The notes under the pieces were generated by a model. It did no database searches. It was not told where the DNA came from and saw only the letters and a list, made by a program, of their open reading frames with translations. Source: Bacteroidota bacterium (GTDB lineage: Bacteria > Bacteroidota > Bacteroidia > Cytophagales > Cyclobacteriaceae). From it: a stretch of 44,611 bases of DNA. Below, in pieces: positions 1 to 10,729 of the stretch (position 1 is its first letter; every line of letters begins with the position of its first letter). The stretch covers positions 1 through 44,611 of the forward strand of contig JAQCLE010000026.1 of NCBI GenBank assembly GCA_027592755.1, written 5' to 3'. A program made the translations under genes and the position numbers.

Positions 1-100
1 CTGTTTTTATGCCTTCTCCCTAACTGTTTAGTGAATTTTTCGGGCTAAGCTGGTTGGGGATCACCTTAAAGATTCTGATAATTTTATTGCCCATCATCTG

Positions 101-748
101 ATGCCTGCCTTTGAAGGGTCATCAAATCCCGAGATTGGCAGTGCTCTTGTGGACTATCTAACCAATTCACCCTTACTGGATGGGTTTTCTGAACAGGGAC
201 TCCAAAGTCTTTTTGATTCTTATTCGGATGAATTAAAGCCGCGGATTGACGGCTTGATGGCCAAACTCAGCGAAGTACGTGGTGAACGGCTTCAAAAACT
301 CACACAAATTGAAGCCCTTGTGGGTAAAGGCGATGAAGAGCGGGGAAGGGCACTTTATTTTGGCAAGGCAATATGCTCGACATGTCATACAATTCTTGAT
401 GAAGGAGGTACATTGGGACCAGACCTTACTTCAGTTCAAAAAGACAGGTCGATCCATGACATTGTCGAATCGATCATATACCCGGGTGTGAGTCTTGCCC
501 GGGACTATGAAACCTATCAGGTCAAAACAGCTACTGAAACACACATTGGCATCCTTAAAGAGCAAACACCCGATGCAGTTGTATTGGAGACTGGTCCACA
601 AACTTCTGTAAGGATAGCAAGGAATGAGATTGTTGAAATAAGTAATTCAGAGACCTCAATGATGCCACAGGGGCTTGATCAATTGCTTAGTGAAGATGAG
701 AAGGCGGACCTGATCGCATTTCTTCTGGGGAGAGACCTGGTCTATTAA
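101..748 (+). CDS. C-terminal part of a TIGR02603-type heme-binding cytochrome c protein
   Basis: The product carries one c-type heme site, CSTCH, at about residues 92-96, followed by the conserved run of the 'putative heme-binding domain, Pirellula/Verrucomicrobium type': GPDLT, then YETY, then MPQGLDQLLS near the C-terminus. In that family the heme domain is the tail of a long exported protein with dehydrogenase or HEAT-like regions. Here there is no signal peptide, yet a c-type cytochrome must mature outside the cytoplasm. The frame stays open and family-like upstream to base 35, and is then closed by TAG and TGA at 29-34 with no start codon in between. So either the gene is broken near its 5' part or only a fragment remains; the window edge prevents a decision. 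Expected role is periplasmic electron transfer coupled to sugar oxidation (inference). It ends 14 bases before the next gene and is probably cotranscribed with it. Confidence 0.75.
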   Translation: MPAFEGSSNPEIGSALVDYLTNSPLLDGFSEQGLQSLFDSYSDELKPRIDGLMAKLSEVRGERLQKLTQIEALVGKGDEERGRALYFGKAICSTCHTILDEGGTLGPDLTSVQKDRSIHDIVESIIYPGVSLARDYETYQVKTATETHIGILKEQTPDAVVLETGPQTSVRIARNEIVEISNSETSMMPQGLDQLLSEDEKADLIAFLLGRDLVY

Positions 749-762
749 TTAAAAAATCCAAG

Positions 763-1683
763 ATGAAAAGAAGATCATTTTTAGGTCAAAGTTTAATGGC
801 ATCGGTTACCCTTGGCAGTTTACCGGCTTTCGGAGGAAAGCTTTTTCCATTAACATCAGCTGAAAAACCATTTAATATGAAGTTTTCCCCAGACTTTGGG
901 TTATTTGCTGATATAGCCGGAAGTGATGTGCTGGATCAGATTCGATGGGGTTATGACCAGGGATTTAGAGCATGGGAATGCACGGGATTAAAAAGCAGGT
1001 CTGTTGCTGAGCAGGAGGCCATAAGCAAACTGATGGGCCAGCTTGGAATGGAGTTTGGTCAATTTGTTGGCACGATGACATTCACTGATATCACCTTTGC
1101 CGGACGGGATGAGGCCGTTCGTGAAAAAATCCTCGATGATGCCCGAAAGTCCGTTGAAATTGCCAAGCGCATGAATACTAAAGTCGTTCATAATGTTTTG
1201 GGACTTGCCCATCCGAGGTTATCTCCTGATTTTCAGCTTGCCAATGCTATAGAGTTAACCAAACGAATTGCGGATATCTATGAACCTCATGGAATAACAA
1301 TGGTAATGGAGCCAATGAATCATAAGATTGATCATCCTGGAATGTTTTTACATACTGTCTCTCAGGCGTATGCCATTGCGAAAGGTGTAGGCAGCCCGAA
1401 TGTTAAAATCCTGTTTGACATCTATCATGTTCAGATTCAGGAAGGAAATCTATTGCCAACATTGGATTATGCCTGGGATGAAATCGCCTATTTTCAAATG
1501 GGGGACACACCCGGGCGCAATGAACCGGGTTCTGGTGAAATCAACTATAAAAACGTTTTACAACATATTCACAACAAGGGATATCGTGGTTTTGTTGGTC
1601 TTGAACATGGCACAAGTCAAAAAGGCAAAGAGGGCGAGCAAATTACAATAGATGCCTACAGGTCTGTTGATCCTGTAGATTAA
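763..1683 (+). CDS. Tat-exported hydroxypyruvate isomerase-like TIM-barrel protein
   Basis: The 306-residue product starts with a twin-arginine signal (KRRSFLG at residues 2-8, then a hydrophobic stretch to about 25). The rest is an AP-endonuclease-2 type TIM barrel. The best family match is hydroxypyruvate isomerase: a VMEPMNH strand with the metal-binding Glu around residue 185, FDIYHVQI around 220, and GDTPGRNEPGSGEINY around 245-260, which is the characteristic Hyi segment, with a final GLEHG. Cytoplasmic Hyi interconverts hydroxypyruvate and tartronate semialdehyde; the exported form in Bacteroidota may act on another ketose or keto acid in the periplasm (inference). It lies between a cytochrome and a sugar-acid dehydratase, consistent with sugar-acid oxidation. 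Confidence 0.8.
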   Translation: MKRRSFLGQSLMASVTLGSLPAFGGKLFPLTSAEKPFNMKFSPDFGLFADIAGSDVLDQIRWGYDQGFRAWECTGLKSRSVAEQEAISKLMGQLGMEFGQFVGTMTFTDITFAGRDEAVREKILDDARKSVEIAKRMNTKVVHNVLGLAHPRLSPDFQLANAIELTKRIADIYEPHGITMVMEPMNHKIDHPGMFLHTVSQAYAIAKGVGSPNVKILFDIYHVQIQEGNLLPTLDYAWDEIAYFQMGDTPGRNEPGSGEINYKNVLQHIHNKGYRGFVGLEHGTSQKGKEGEQITIDAYRSVDPVD

Positions 1684-1770
1684 GAAAGTCAAGATATTTT
1701 CGTTGATTTACATTTGTAGCAATTGATCACCTGAAAATACAACTTAAACCAATCGTAAGTAAACAGACCT

Positions 1771-2703
1771 ATGGCATTATCAACTGAAAAAATCACCCGA
1801 GCCTTACAGGATGGCCTTTTGTCCTTCCCGGTAACCGATATGGACGAAAATGGGAAATTCAATTCCACCACATTTTCTGAAAGACTAAAGTGGTTTTTGA
1901 GCCATGACATTTCCGCAGTTTTTGTAGCGGGAGGAACGGGAGAATTCTTTTCACTCTCGAAAGACGAGTATACCCAGATCGTCAACGTTTCCACGAAAAC
2001 CATTAACGAGGAAGTTCCGGTAATTTCCAGTGTAGGACGCAGTATCCCGGAGGCGATAGAATTTGCATCCATTGCTGAAAAAGGAGGAATAAATGCCCTG
2101 CTCTTGATGCCGCCTTATCTTACAGAAAGCCCCCAGGAAGGAATTTATGAATATGCCAAAACCATCATGGAACATACCAAATTGCCTGTGATTTATTACA
2201 ATCGATCGAATGGCGTTTTGTCAAGTGAGTATGTCAAAAAGCTGGCCAGTTCCTGCCCTAACTTAATCGGATTAAAGGATGGCACTGGCAACATCCAGGA
2301 GCTAAATGATACGATAAAAACGAATGGTGATCGGCTGGCTTATATCGGTGGAGTACCAACGGCGGAGATAATATCTGAAGCTTATCTATCCATTGGCGTC
2401 AACACCTACTCTTCGGCTGTGTTCAATTTTGTTCCGGAATTGGCTAACAGCTTTTATTCAAGCCTTAGGACTGGGGATCATGAAAAGGTGAAATTGATAC
2501 TGAATGAATTCTTTATTCCTTTTGTCAGGCTAAGAAGCAAAAACAAAGGGTATGCCGTGAGTTTGATAAAAGCCGGGGTTGAGCTCATTGGCAGGGGTGC
2601 AGGAGCTGTTCGTGCACCGTTGACCATGCCGACTACTGAGGAAATTGCTCAATTGCAACACATTATTGAAAAGGCACATCAGATAGCAGGAGGAAGCAAT
2701 TGA
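1771..2703 (+). CDS. kdgD: 5-dehydro-4-deoxyglucarate dehydratase
   Basis: This 310-residue protein belongs to the dihydrodipicolinate synthase/N-acetylneuraminate lyase superfamily. The N-terminal GLLSFPVTDMDENGKF and FVAGGTGEFFSLS (residues 51-63) are typical of the decarboxylating 5-dehydro-4-deoxyglucarate dehydratase subgroup, which turns the substrate into 2-oxoglutarate semialdehyde with loss of water and CO2 in glucarate and galactarate degradation. The Schiff-base lysine is Lys169 in LIGLKDGTG and the catalytic Tyr lies in IYYNRSN (residues 141-146). Length is that of the family. No 2-oxoglutarate semialdehyde dehydrogenase or aldarate dehydratase gene is visible here, so the rest of the pathway must be elsewhere. 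It follows the hyi-like gene by 87 bases on the same strand. Confidence 0.88.
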   Translation: MALSTEKITRALQDGLLSFPVTDMDENGKFNSTTFSERLKWFLSHDISAVFVAGGTGEFFSLSKDEYTQIVNVSTKTINEEVPVISSVGRSIPEAIEFASIAEKGGINALLLMPPYLTESPQEGIYEYAKTIMEHTKLPVIYYNRSNGVLSSEYVKKLASSCPNLIGLKDGTGNIQELNDTIKTNGDRLAYIGGVPTAEIISEAYLSIGVNTYSSAVFNFVPELANSFYSSLRTGDHEKVKLILNEFFIPFVRLRSKNKGYAVSLIKAGVELIGRGAGAVRAPLTMPTTEEIAQLQHIIEKAHQIAGGSN

Positions 2704-2887
2704 ATACCAATCCTCGTTGATTGAATATTCAACGACTGATAACCGGTTCTTGAAACGGATAAAGACGTTCGAAAAAACCATTGAATTATGTATAACTGAA
2801 ATACCGGCAATGCTTATATTCGGTTATTGATCAATTTGCAAAGGGAATCTTGACCTATATGGATAATATTGAAATAGTATGGTTTAG

Positions 2888-4411
<1,524 letters not shown>

Positions 4412-4437
4412 TAGCACTTTTTTTCAAGAAATAAGAC

Positions 4438-6747
4438 ATGGGAAAAATTGAGGATATCAAAAACAAATTGTTTAGTTGGCTTGAGGCCATATTCTTTTCA
4501 TTTCCCATTCAGTTGGTGATCCATCACCTAAAAAAGAATCAAGTCTTAATATTCTGTTGGGTATGGCTAACCTTGGTTGTAAATCAACAGTTTGGCAAAC
4601 TTCTTGGAATCCCTTACTTATTTCTTGACCCTGAATATCTGAACCATGTGGATTTCCGAAGTTTTTTTATTGTAGGCATTACGCTTGGAGGATTTACGGT
4701 CGCTTTTCACATCACATGTTATATTCTTGATGGACACAAATACAATTTTCTTGGAATCCTTGAAAGGCCATTTGCTAAATTCTCTGTGAACAATAGTGTG
4801 ATTCCCGTGGTAGGAATTCTATCCTACTTCCTGGCTGTGGTTAATTTCCAAATGGAAAACGATGCCTCTCAGAATGAAATTATGGCACGATTAGCTGGGC
4901 TATTTTTAGGGATAGTATTTATGATAACCATGCTTTATGGCTACTTCAAGTTTACCAATAAGGATATTTTCAAATTTCTTACTGGTAGCGTAGACCAAGT
5001 TCTCAAGAAAGTTAAAATGAGTCGAAGGGCTCGAATGACACGTTTTATGGAAGCTCAAAAAGGAGATTATAGGGTCGATAACTATTTTGATTTAGGTTTC
5101 AAATTAAGGTCAACACAAGGACTTCATGACTTTTATAATAAGGAGGCTGTTTTAAAGGTATTCGATCAAAACCATTTTAATTCTGTAATTATTGAGATTT
5201 TCATTATTGTCTTGATTCTCGTATTAGGCAGGTTTATGGATGTAGCAATTTTTCAAATTCCCGCCGCGGCCAGTGCGATTTTAATACTGACCATAATTGT
5301 AATGATATTCGGGCTTGTCTCTTATTGGACCCGGGGTTGGTCTTTAAGTGTGGCTATTCTTCTTTTTCTTATTCTTAATGGATTATGGAAAGCAGGTGCG
5401 CTTAAACGAGAAAATGAAGCGTATGGACTGGATTATTCAGGAGATAAGGCTATTTACTCAAAATCTGAGTTGCTAAAATTTAGTTCCATCGAGCGATATG
5501 GAGGCGATAAACTTCAAACGCTTGATATCCTGGAGAACTGGAAACTAAAACAGAGGATGATTAAACCTCCTGTTATTTTAGTTTGTGTTAGCGGAGGAGG
5601 TCAGCGGGCAGCGCTTTGGACTTTTAATGCACTTCAGGAAATTGATAGTCTGTTGAACGGAAGTCTGATGGATAAGACAACACTTATTACCGGCGCATCT
5701 GGAGGAATGATTGGAGCATCATACTACCGGGAACTTTATCTAAGAAAAAGATTGGGTGAGGATATTGATCTTGGAGACTTGCAATACAGAAAAAATATCG
5801 GAGCAGACAATCTAAATCCGATAGTATTCAGTCTGCTGGTGAATGATATCTTTTTGAGGCGTCAACTAATTGAGTTTGAAGGGATGACCTATTCCAAAAA
5901 CAGAGGCTACGCTTTTGAAAATCAGCTCAATAAGAATACAGGTTTTATATTGGATAAGCACCTTTCAGATTATAAAACCGCAGAACAGGAGTCTGTTATT
6001 CCGATGACTATCATGGCTCCAACTATTATTAACGATGGCAGAAAACTGTATATATCACCTCAAAATGTGAGTTATATGACGCTTGCAAATGAAGCGGTCG
6101 ACGGCAGCAATGACTATAAGGTTACCGGAGTTGATTTCATTAATTTTTTCAATAATCAAGGAGCTCAAAATTTGAGATTCCTGACAGCACTTCGGATGAG
6201 TGCAACATTTCCTTATATCACACCAAATATCCGATTACCAAGTGAACCTCAGATTGAGGTGATGGATGCTGGTATTGCAGATAACTATGGTATCGCCGAC
6301 GCCCTTCGCTTCCTTTATGTTTTTAGGGACTGGTTTAGTAGAAATACTTCAAAAGTCATCTTCTTATCTATCAGGGATACTGAAAAAGATCCAATAATTG
6401 ACGCTACAACTAACCCTTCAATCATCGAGAGAATTGGGGCGCCATTAAGCAGCATCTACAGCAATCTAGGAAATATTCAAGATTTGAATAATGACAAAAA
6501 CATGGAGTTTGCTGGTACATGGTTTAATGGCTCCCTTCATTTGATAGAAATAGAGTACAACACAGGATCCATTTTTGAAGACAAAGAATTTGTGACGCTT
6601 AATCAGGAACTTGAAACCAAAAAGACTGAACGAGCTTCATTAAGTTGGCATCTTACTGAAAAGGAAAAATCCAACATTGTAAGCAGAATTCATATCCCTG
6701 AAAATCAGAAAGCAATTTTTGAGTTGAAATCGTTAACAGAAAAGTGA
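4438..6747 (+). CDS. Membrane-anchored patatin-like phospholipase
   Basis: This 769-residue protein combines a multi-pass N-terminal half with a patatin domain. Hydrophobic segments lie near residues 35-52, 74-97, 121-138, 150-170, 249-268, 276-296 and 301-318. The catalytic part starts about residue 375 and shows all patatin landmarks: the oxyanion-hole SGGGQR at 385-390, the nucleophile elbow GASGG with Ser421, and the Asp of the dyad in DAG at 610-612. Expected activity is hydrolysis of acyl chains from phospholipids or other lipids at the membrane. The catalytic domain probably faces the cytoplasm, but topology is not certain from sequence. It sits directly behind glycerol kinase. The seven-helix N-terminal region resembles no domain I can name. 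Confidence 0.82.
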   Translation: MGKIEDIKNKLFSWLEAIFFSFPIQLVIHHLKKNQVLIFCWVWLTLVVNQQFGKLLGIPYLFLDPEYLNHVDFRSFFIVGITLGGFTVAFHITCYILDGHKYNFLGILERPFAKFSVNNSVIPVVGILSYFLAVVNFQMENDASQNEIMARLAGLFLGIVFMITMLYGYFKFTNKDIFKFLTGSVDQVLKKVKMSRRARMTRFMEAQKGDYRVDNYFDLGFKLRSTQGLHDFYNKEAVLKVFDQNHFNSVIIEIFIIVLILVLGRFMDVAIFQIPAAASAILILTIIVMIFGLVSYWTRGWSLSVAILLFLILNGLWKAGALKRENEAYGLDYSGDKAIYSKSELLKFSSIERYGGDKLQTLDILENWKLKQRMIKPPVILVCVSGGGQRAALWTFNALQEIDSLLNGSLMDKTTLITGASGGMIGASYYRELYLRKRLGEDIDLGDLQYRKNIGADNLNPIVFSLLVNDIFLRRQLIEFEGMTYSKNRGYAFENQLNKNTGFILDKHLSDYKTAEQESVIPMTIMAPTIINDGRKLYISPQNVSYMTLANEAVDGSNDYKVTGVDFINFFNNQGAQNLRFLTALRMSATFPYITPNIRLPSEPQIEVMDAGIADNYGIADALRFLYVFRDWFSRNTSKVIFLSIRDTEKDPIIDATTNPSIIERIGAPLSSIYSNLGNIQDLNNDKNMEFAGTWFNGSLHLIEIEYNTGSIFEDKEFVTLNQELETKKTERASLSWHLTEKEKSNIVSRIHIPENQKAIFELKSLTEK

Positions 6748-6772
6748 ATTAATGCATGGTTTGGAGCCTTTC

Positions 6773-7450
6773 TTAGTTCTTGCTTATTTTTCCGCTGCTA
6801 TTTGCGCTTATGTAAATTTTCTCTGGACTCCCTTTATAGGAAACTTTACCACTGCTATTCGCTTCTGCATCTAATTCCTGGGATGCATTTATTTCAGCTT
6901 TTCCCGAACTTGAAACCTCAATTTTTGCCTTTTTAGAAATTAAGTCATAGGCATACAATTTACCTGAACTACTCACGTCTACCTCTTGGTAATTCGCTTT
7001 ACCGGTAAGTTCCAACTTACCCGAAGATGATACTTCAACTTCCAGATTATTGACATCCACCATTAATGTAGCCTTGCCCGAACTGGTCACAGTTATTTCA
7101 AGTTCATCTCCTGTAATAATTGATTTACCTATTAAATCAGCCGATGAGCTGACTTCAATTTCTTCCAATTCCTGAAATTCAAGAAACACGCTGGCATCGA
7201 AATTCCTCCAGTTTCCTGATTTCATATGAATTTTCAGATTATTGCCAAACACATCTAACTGGACTTTATCAGAACTGACACCATCTGTTTCGATGATAGC
7301 TTTATTACTTGATCCTTTAGTGATGTAAACGTTTATCGATTCACCGACTTCAATGCTTTTGAACGAATCAATCGTTCTGGTTTCTTTTTGTGCATAGCCA
7401 AATAAACTGACCAATAAGAAGACACAACTAATAATGTGGGATTTTTTCAT
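6773..7450 (-). CDS. DUF2807 (head GIN domain) exported protein, lysine-ladder type
   Basis: A 225-residue protein with a clear signal peptide (about residues 1-20, ending GYAQ) and a DUF2807 'putative auto-transporter adhesin, head GIN' domain. The C-terminal two thirds is a beta-solenoid-like repeat: S-S-G-K occurs with Lys at residues 126, 145, 164, 184, 202 and 221, a period of 18-20 residues. Between turns, alternating hydrophobic residues predict short strands. If the fold is a stacked beta helix, the six lysines would form a line down one edge. Location is periplasm or cell surface; the molecular function of the family is not established. The second DUF2807 gene of this window (43655-44332) has the same length and repeat register. 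It is convergent with the patatin gene. Confidence 0.85.
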   Translation of the reverse strand: MKKSHIISCVFLLVSLFGYAQKETRTIDSFKSIEVGESINVYITKGSSNKAIIETDGVSSDKVQLDVFGNNLKIHMKSGNWRNFDASVFLEFQELEEIEVSSSADLIGKSIITGDELEITVTSSGKATLMVDVNNLEVEVSSSGKLELTGKANYQEVDVSSSGKLYAYDLISKKAKIEVSSSGKAEINASQELDAEANSSGKVSYKGSPEKIYISANSSGKISKN

Positions 7451-7505
7451 AGGATAGAATCTTTTTAACTAAGACCTACTTTATAAAAATAGGTTGCACA
7501 AAGAA

Positions 7506-9005
7506 TTAATCTTTTTGAAAAAAAGGTCGCCAAACCTCTTCCGGAGATGGCTTAGTGAGGTAACTAACCAAAACCAAACTCAATAGTGATACGGCAAGAG
7601 ATGGAATGGCAATATAATCTTCATCAAACGGAAACTGCAATCCCACAAAAGACCCTGACAGACCCTTTGCGAGCATGACCCGATTAGTTATTGATATAAT
7701 AAGTACTGATAACATACCAGAAGCAATTGATGCTATACCTCCTTCCTTTGTCACTCGCTTCCAGAAAAAAGAGGCCAATAACACAGGCGCCAAAGAGGAT
7801 CCAATCATACTATAGGAAATAAAGAGCATTTCAAGGATTGTTGTGAACTGGGTCATAAGCAGTAAGGCTAGCAATCCAATGATAACAATAAGAAATTGCT
7901 GGACTTTTACCATAAGGATGGGGGAAGCTGATGGATTGACATAAAGCTGATAAACATCACGTGCAAGGTTTGTTGAGGCTACCATTAGGAATGTATTTCC
8001 CGTTGAAAGGATGATCGCTACGGCCGCTGCAAAAAGTAAGGACCCGATAAAAACTGGTACTTGCTCATAACCAATTCTCAGAATTACTTCTTCACTCATT
8101 GCTCCATTGATAGCACCACTTTCCAGAAAAAATCTTGGATCGCTGGAGTAAATGGCGTAACCAACAACAGCAAGAACGCACATCAGGCTCTCAATGGCTA
8201 CCACGCCAATGAACATCCCAATAACAGCTTTCTTTGCCGCCTTTTCATTTTTGGCTGATGAAAACTTCTGATAGATACTGCTTTCGCTTAAAAGCAAGAT
8301 TAAGGTGGGAAGCATTATTCCAAAAGCCCATAAAGCATCATGCCCTTCGAACATTGAAAGATGTGTTGGATTAACTGCATTAATTGTACTCACTACATTA
8401 TCCCATCCACCGAAGCTTGAAATAGCGAAAGGCAAAGTGAGAATCATGGCAAGTATCATTATCAACCCATTGAAAATATCAATTGACACAATTGATACCA
8501 TTCCAGCCAGAGCAGTGAAGGATATTATAACAATGCAGGCTATTATGGTACCCATTTCTGGATTTATGGCTCCGTCTGTAATGATGTTGATCAATCTTCC
8601 TCCGCCTTTGAATTGATAGCCGGCGATGACAAGGTAAGAGATTATAACGGTGATCGTTCCGAGTAATCGGGCGGAACGTCCATAGCGTTTTTCTAGAAGG
8701 TCTGTGAGTGTGTATTCAGATATCTTTCTTACACGGGCAGCAATGAAGTAAACGATAACAATTCCAATCCAGGCACCTAGCGAAAACCAAAGCTCAGAGA
8801 AGCCTGATCGAAAAGACAAACCAGCACTACCGAATAAACTTCCGGAACCTATCCAGGTGCAAACCAATGTCCCTACTAACAGATAAACGGGAACGTTTCT
8901 ACCAGCCACAACGAAATCATCCTGGGTTTTAACTGATCGGCTTTTATAAATGATTATTGCAATCAGAATACTTATGTATGCCAGAGTTACGACAATATAG
9001 GTCAT
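7506..9005 (-). CDS. Sodium:solute symporter family transporter
   Basis: A 499-residue, almost wholly hydrophobic protein with about 13 predicted membrane helices. The order of features fits the SSS (solute:sodium symporter) family: an N-terminal helix at 1-20, the DFVVAGRNVP segment after it, a WIGSGSLFGSAG segment in the second helix, the ISEYTLTDLLEKRYG loop around residue 95, and AAAVAIILSTGNTFLMVAST around residues 325-345, in the region of the Na+-binding helices. It would bring a small solute (sugar, amino acid or carboxylate; not predictable here) into the cytoplasm using the sodium gradient. A sodium gradient could come from the membrane pyrophosphatase encoded at 21519-23750 if that pumps Na+ (inference). 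It is upstream of the DUF2807 gene on the same strand, 55 bases apart. Confidence 0.9.
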   Translation of the reverse strand: MTYIVVTLAYISILIAIIIYKSRSVKTQDDFVVAGRNVPVYLLVGTLVCTWIGSGSLFGSAGLSFRSGFSELWFSLGAWIGIVIVYFIAARVRKISEYTLTDLLEKRYGRSARLLGTITVIISYLVIAGYQFKGGGRLINIITDGAINPEMGTIIACIVIISFTALAGMVSIVSIDIFNGLIMILAMILTLPFAISSFGGWDNVVSTINAVNPTHLSMFEGHDALWAFGIMLPTLILLLSESSIYQKFSSAKNEKAAKKAVIGMFIGVVAIESLMCVLAVVGYAIYSSDPRFFLESGAINGAMSEEVILRIGYEQVPVFIGSLLFAAAVAIILSTGNTFLMVASTNLARDVYQLYVNPSASPILMVKVQQFLIVIIGLLALLLMTQFTTILEMLFISYSMIGSSLAPVLLASFFWKRVTKEGGIASIASGMLSVLIISITNRVMLAKGLSGSFVGLQFPFDEDYIAIPSLAVSLLSLVLVSYLTKPSPEEVWRPFFQKD

Positions 9006-9110
9006 AGCTTTTTTTTGATCCTAAATGGGTAAAACTAACTAAAAATAGGATTTCAGAAATTTCTACTTTTTTAAAGGCCCAGGGCGGCATAACTTGGGAC
9101 AAATTTATTT

Positions 9111-9953
9111 ATGAAGACGGAAGAGATTGACCTGATTGGGATAGATGGAGAACAATTATTTGGCAGGTGTTGGCTGCCTGAAGCGGATGTTGATCCCTCC
9201 ATTGTAATTTGCCTTATCCATGGACTTTATGAGCATAGTGGGCGATACGAAGCCTTCTCTAAATTTTTCACGGAGTTCGGGATTGGGGTTTATTCGTTTG
9301 ATCTTCGTGGGCATGGCTTATCACCGGGAAAACGTGGCCACATTAAAAATTATAGCGATTATATAGATGATGTTGAATCTCTGTTGAAATTGGCTCGAAC
9401 AGAACACAATGATTCAGCAATTGTACTTTATGGCCACAGTCTTGGTGGGAATATCGTGGCGAATTACATTCTGAAAAATAATATGTCTGAATTGACAGCC
9501 GCAGTATTGTCTTCGCCTTGGTTACAGCTGGTTTTTGAACCACCAAAAAGTAAGCTAAAGTTGGCCAGAATAATGAATCGAATTTATCCCGGATATGCTG
9601 AAAAAGGAATGATCAACCCAGAGGACATTTCAAAGGATGAAGACATTGTCAATGCCTATCGATCAGATGCATTGAATCAATGGAATATCTCCGCTAGATT
9701 ATTTCTAAATGCGCTTGAGAAAGGAAAATGGGCTGAAGAAAATGCCTATAAACTGAAGATACCCACATTGGTTATTTGTGGAGCAGATGATAATATTGTT
9801 TTGGCTGAAGCGTCCAGAAGCTTTGCCGAAAAATCGCGAGGAAAAGCGGTTCACAAACAATATCCAGGTGTAAGACATGAACCTCATAATGATATTGAAA
9901 GAAAGGAAATCTTGAATGATGTTTTGAACTGGATACAGAAGCAGGTAAAATGA
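9111..9953 (+). CDS. Alpha/beta hydrolase, monoacylglycerol lipase-like
   Basis: A 280-residue serine hydrolase of the Hydrolase_4 (S33, lysophospholipase/monoacylglycerol lipase) type. It shows LIHGLYEHSGRY (residues 35-46, oxyanion region), DLRGHGLSPGKRGHI (64-78), typical of monoacylglycerol lipases, the nucleophile elbow GHSLGG with Ser110, an Asp in VICGADDNIV and the catalytic His in GVRHEPHND near the C-terminus. No signal peptide, so cytoplasmic. Likely substrates are monoacylglycerols or lysolipids, giving free fatty acid and glycerol, which would feed glycerol kinase at 2924. Its stop overlaps the start of the HAD gene by four bases (ATGA), indicating translational coupling. Confidence 0.85.
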   Translation: MKTEEIDLIGIDGEQLFGRCWLPEADVDPSIVICLIHGLYEHSGRYEAFSKFFTEFGIGVYSFDLRGHGLSPGKRGHIKNYSDYIDDVESLLKLARTEHNDSAIVLYGHSLGGNIVANYILKNNMSELTAAVLSSPWLQLVFEPPKSKLKLARIMNRIYPGYAEKGMINPEDISKDEDIVNAYRSDALNQWNISARLFLNALEKGKWAEENAYKLKIPTLVICGADDNIVLAEASRSFAEKSRGKAVHKQYPGVRHEPHNDIERKEILNDVLNWIQKQVK

Positions 9954-10642
9954 AGAAAGGATTTGCTGTGATTTTCGATATGGATGGCGTATTGGTTGAT
10001 AATAACCCTGTTCATGTGGAGACATGGAAGATTTATGCTGATAGACTCGAATTTGAGCTGACTCCTGAGAAAATTAAAAATGACCTTTATGGAAGGACTA
10101 ATGCAGATGCATTCAGGAGGTTGTATAATCCAGATTTAACCGATAGACAATGTGCGAAACTTTCGCAGGAAAAGGAAGCCCTTTATCGAGAAATATATAA
10201 AGAGACTATTCACCCGGTTGATGGTCTTATTGATTTTTTAAGTGAAATAAAAGAAATGTTTGTTCCGATGGTCATTGCAACATCTGCTATTCCTGAGAAT
10301 GTAGAATTTGTTACAAAGATGTTGGGTATTGCAGATTACTTCCAGTTTGTGATTAATGAAACACATGTGACTAAGGGCAAACCCGACCCAGAAGTATATT
10401 TGATTACAGTAGAAAAACTCGGGCTGCCGGCTAAGAATTGTGTGGTGATTGAAGATTCATTATCAGGTGTTCAAGCGGGTATTTCAGCGGGTTGTAAGGT
10501 AGTTGGACTCACAACCAGCCACTCCGCTATTGAGCTTGCGCACACCGATAAAGTAATCAATGATTTTACTGAAATTAACTACGAGCTACTTCACGACTTG
10601 GTGTCGGGATCAAATGTTTTAGGTCACAATCGTATAAGATAG
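9950..10642 (+). CDS. HAD-superfamily phosphatase/phosphomutase, beta-phosphoglucomutase-like
   Basis: A 230-residue HAD hydrolase with the alpha-helical cap of the beta-phosphoglucomutase/phosphatase group. Motif I is DMDGVLVDNNPVH (residues 10-22, with the nucleophile and acid/base Asp pair at 10 and 12), motif II is the ATSAIPENV threonine/serine segment, motif III is the Lys in KGKPDPEVY, and motif IV is VIEDSLSGV. Cytoplasmic. The exact substrate, either a sugar phosphate for dephosphorylation or beta-glucose 1-phosphate for mutation, cannot be told from motifs alone. Its start ATG lies inside the stop of the upstream lipase gene, so the two are translated from one message. Confidence 0.85.
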   Translation: MKKGFAVIFDMDGVLVDNNPVHVETWKIYADRLEFELTPEKIKNDLYGRTNADAFRRLYNPDLTDRQCAKLSQEKEALYREIYKETIHPVDGLIDFLSEIKEMFVPMVIATSAIPENVEFVTKMLGIADYFQFVINETHVTKGKPDPEVYLITVEKLGLPAKNCVVIEDSLSGVQAGISAGCKVVGLTTSHSAIELAHTDKVINDFTEINYELLHDLVSGSNVLGHNRIR

Positions 10643-10729
10643 TAGGCCATTTGTAACCTCTCATCCATGTTTTGTTGTAGAATTCGATCTTTTTATGTTG
10701 CTTAAAGGTTTACTAAATAATCATCAACT

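Noticed and set aside
2715-2734. Palindrome TTGAATATTCAA (2721-2732) within CGTTGA...TCAACG downstream of kdgD
   Set aside because: AT-rich, without T-run and not next to a clear promoter; could be an operator but nothing supports it.
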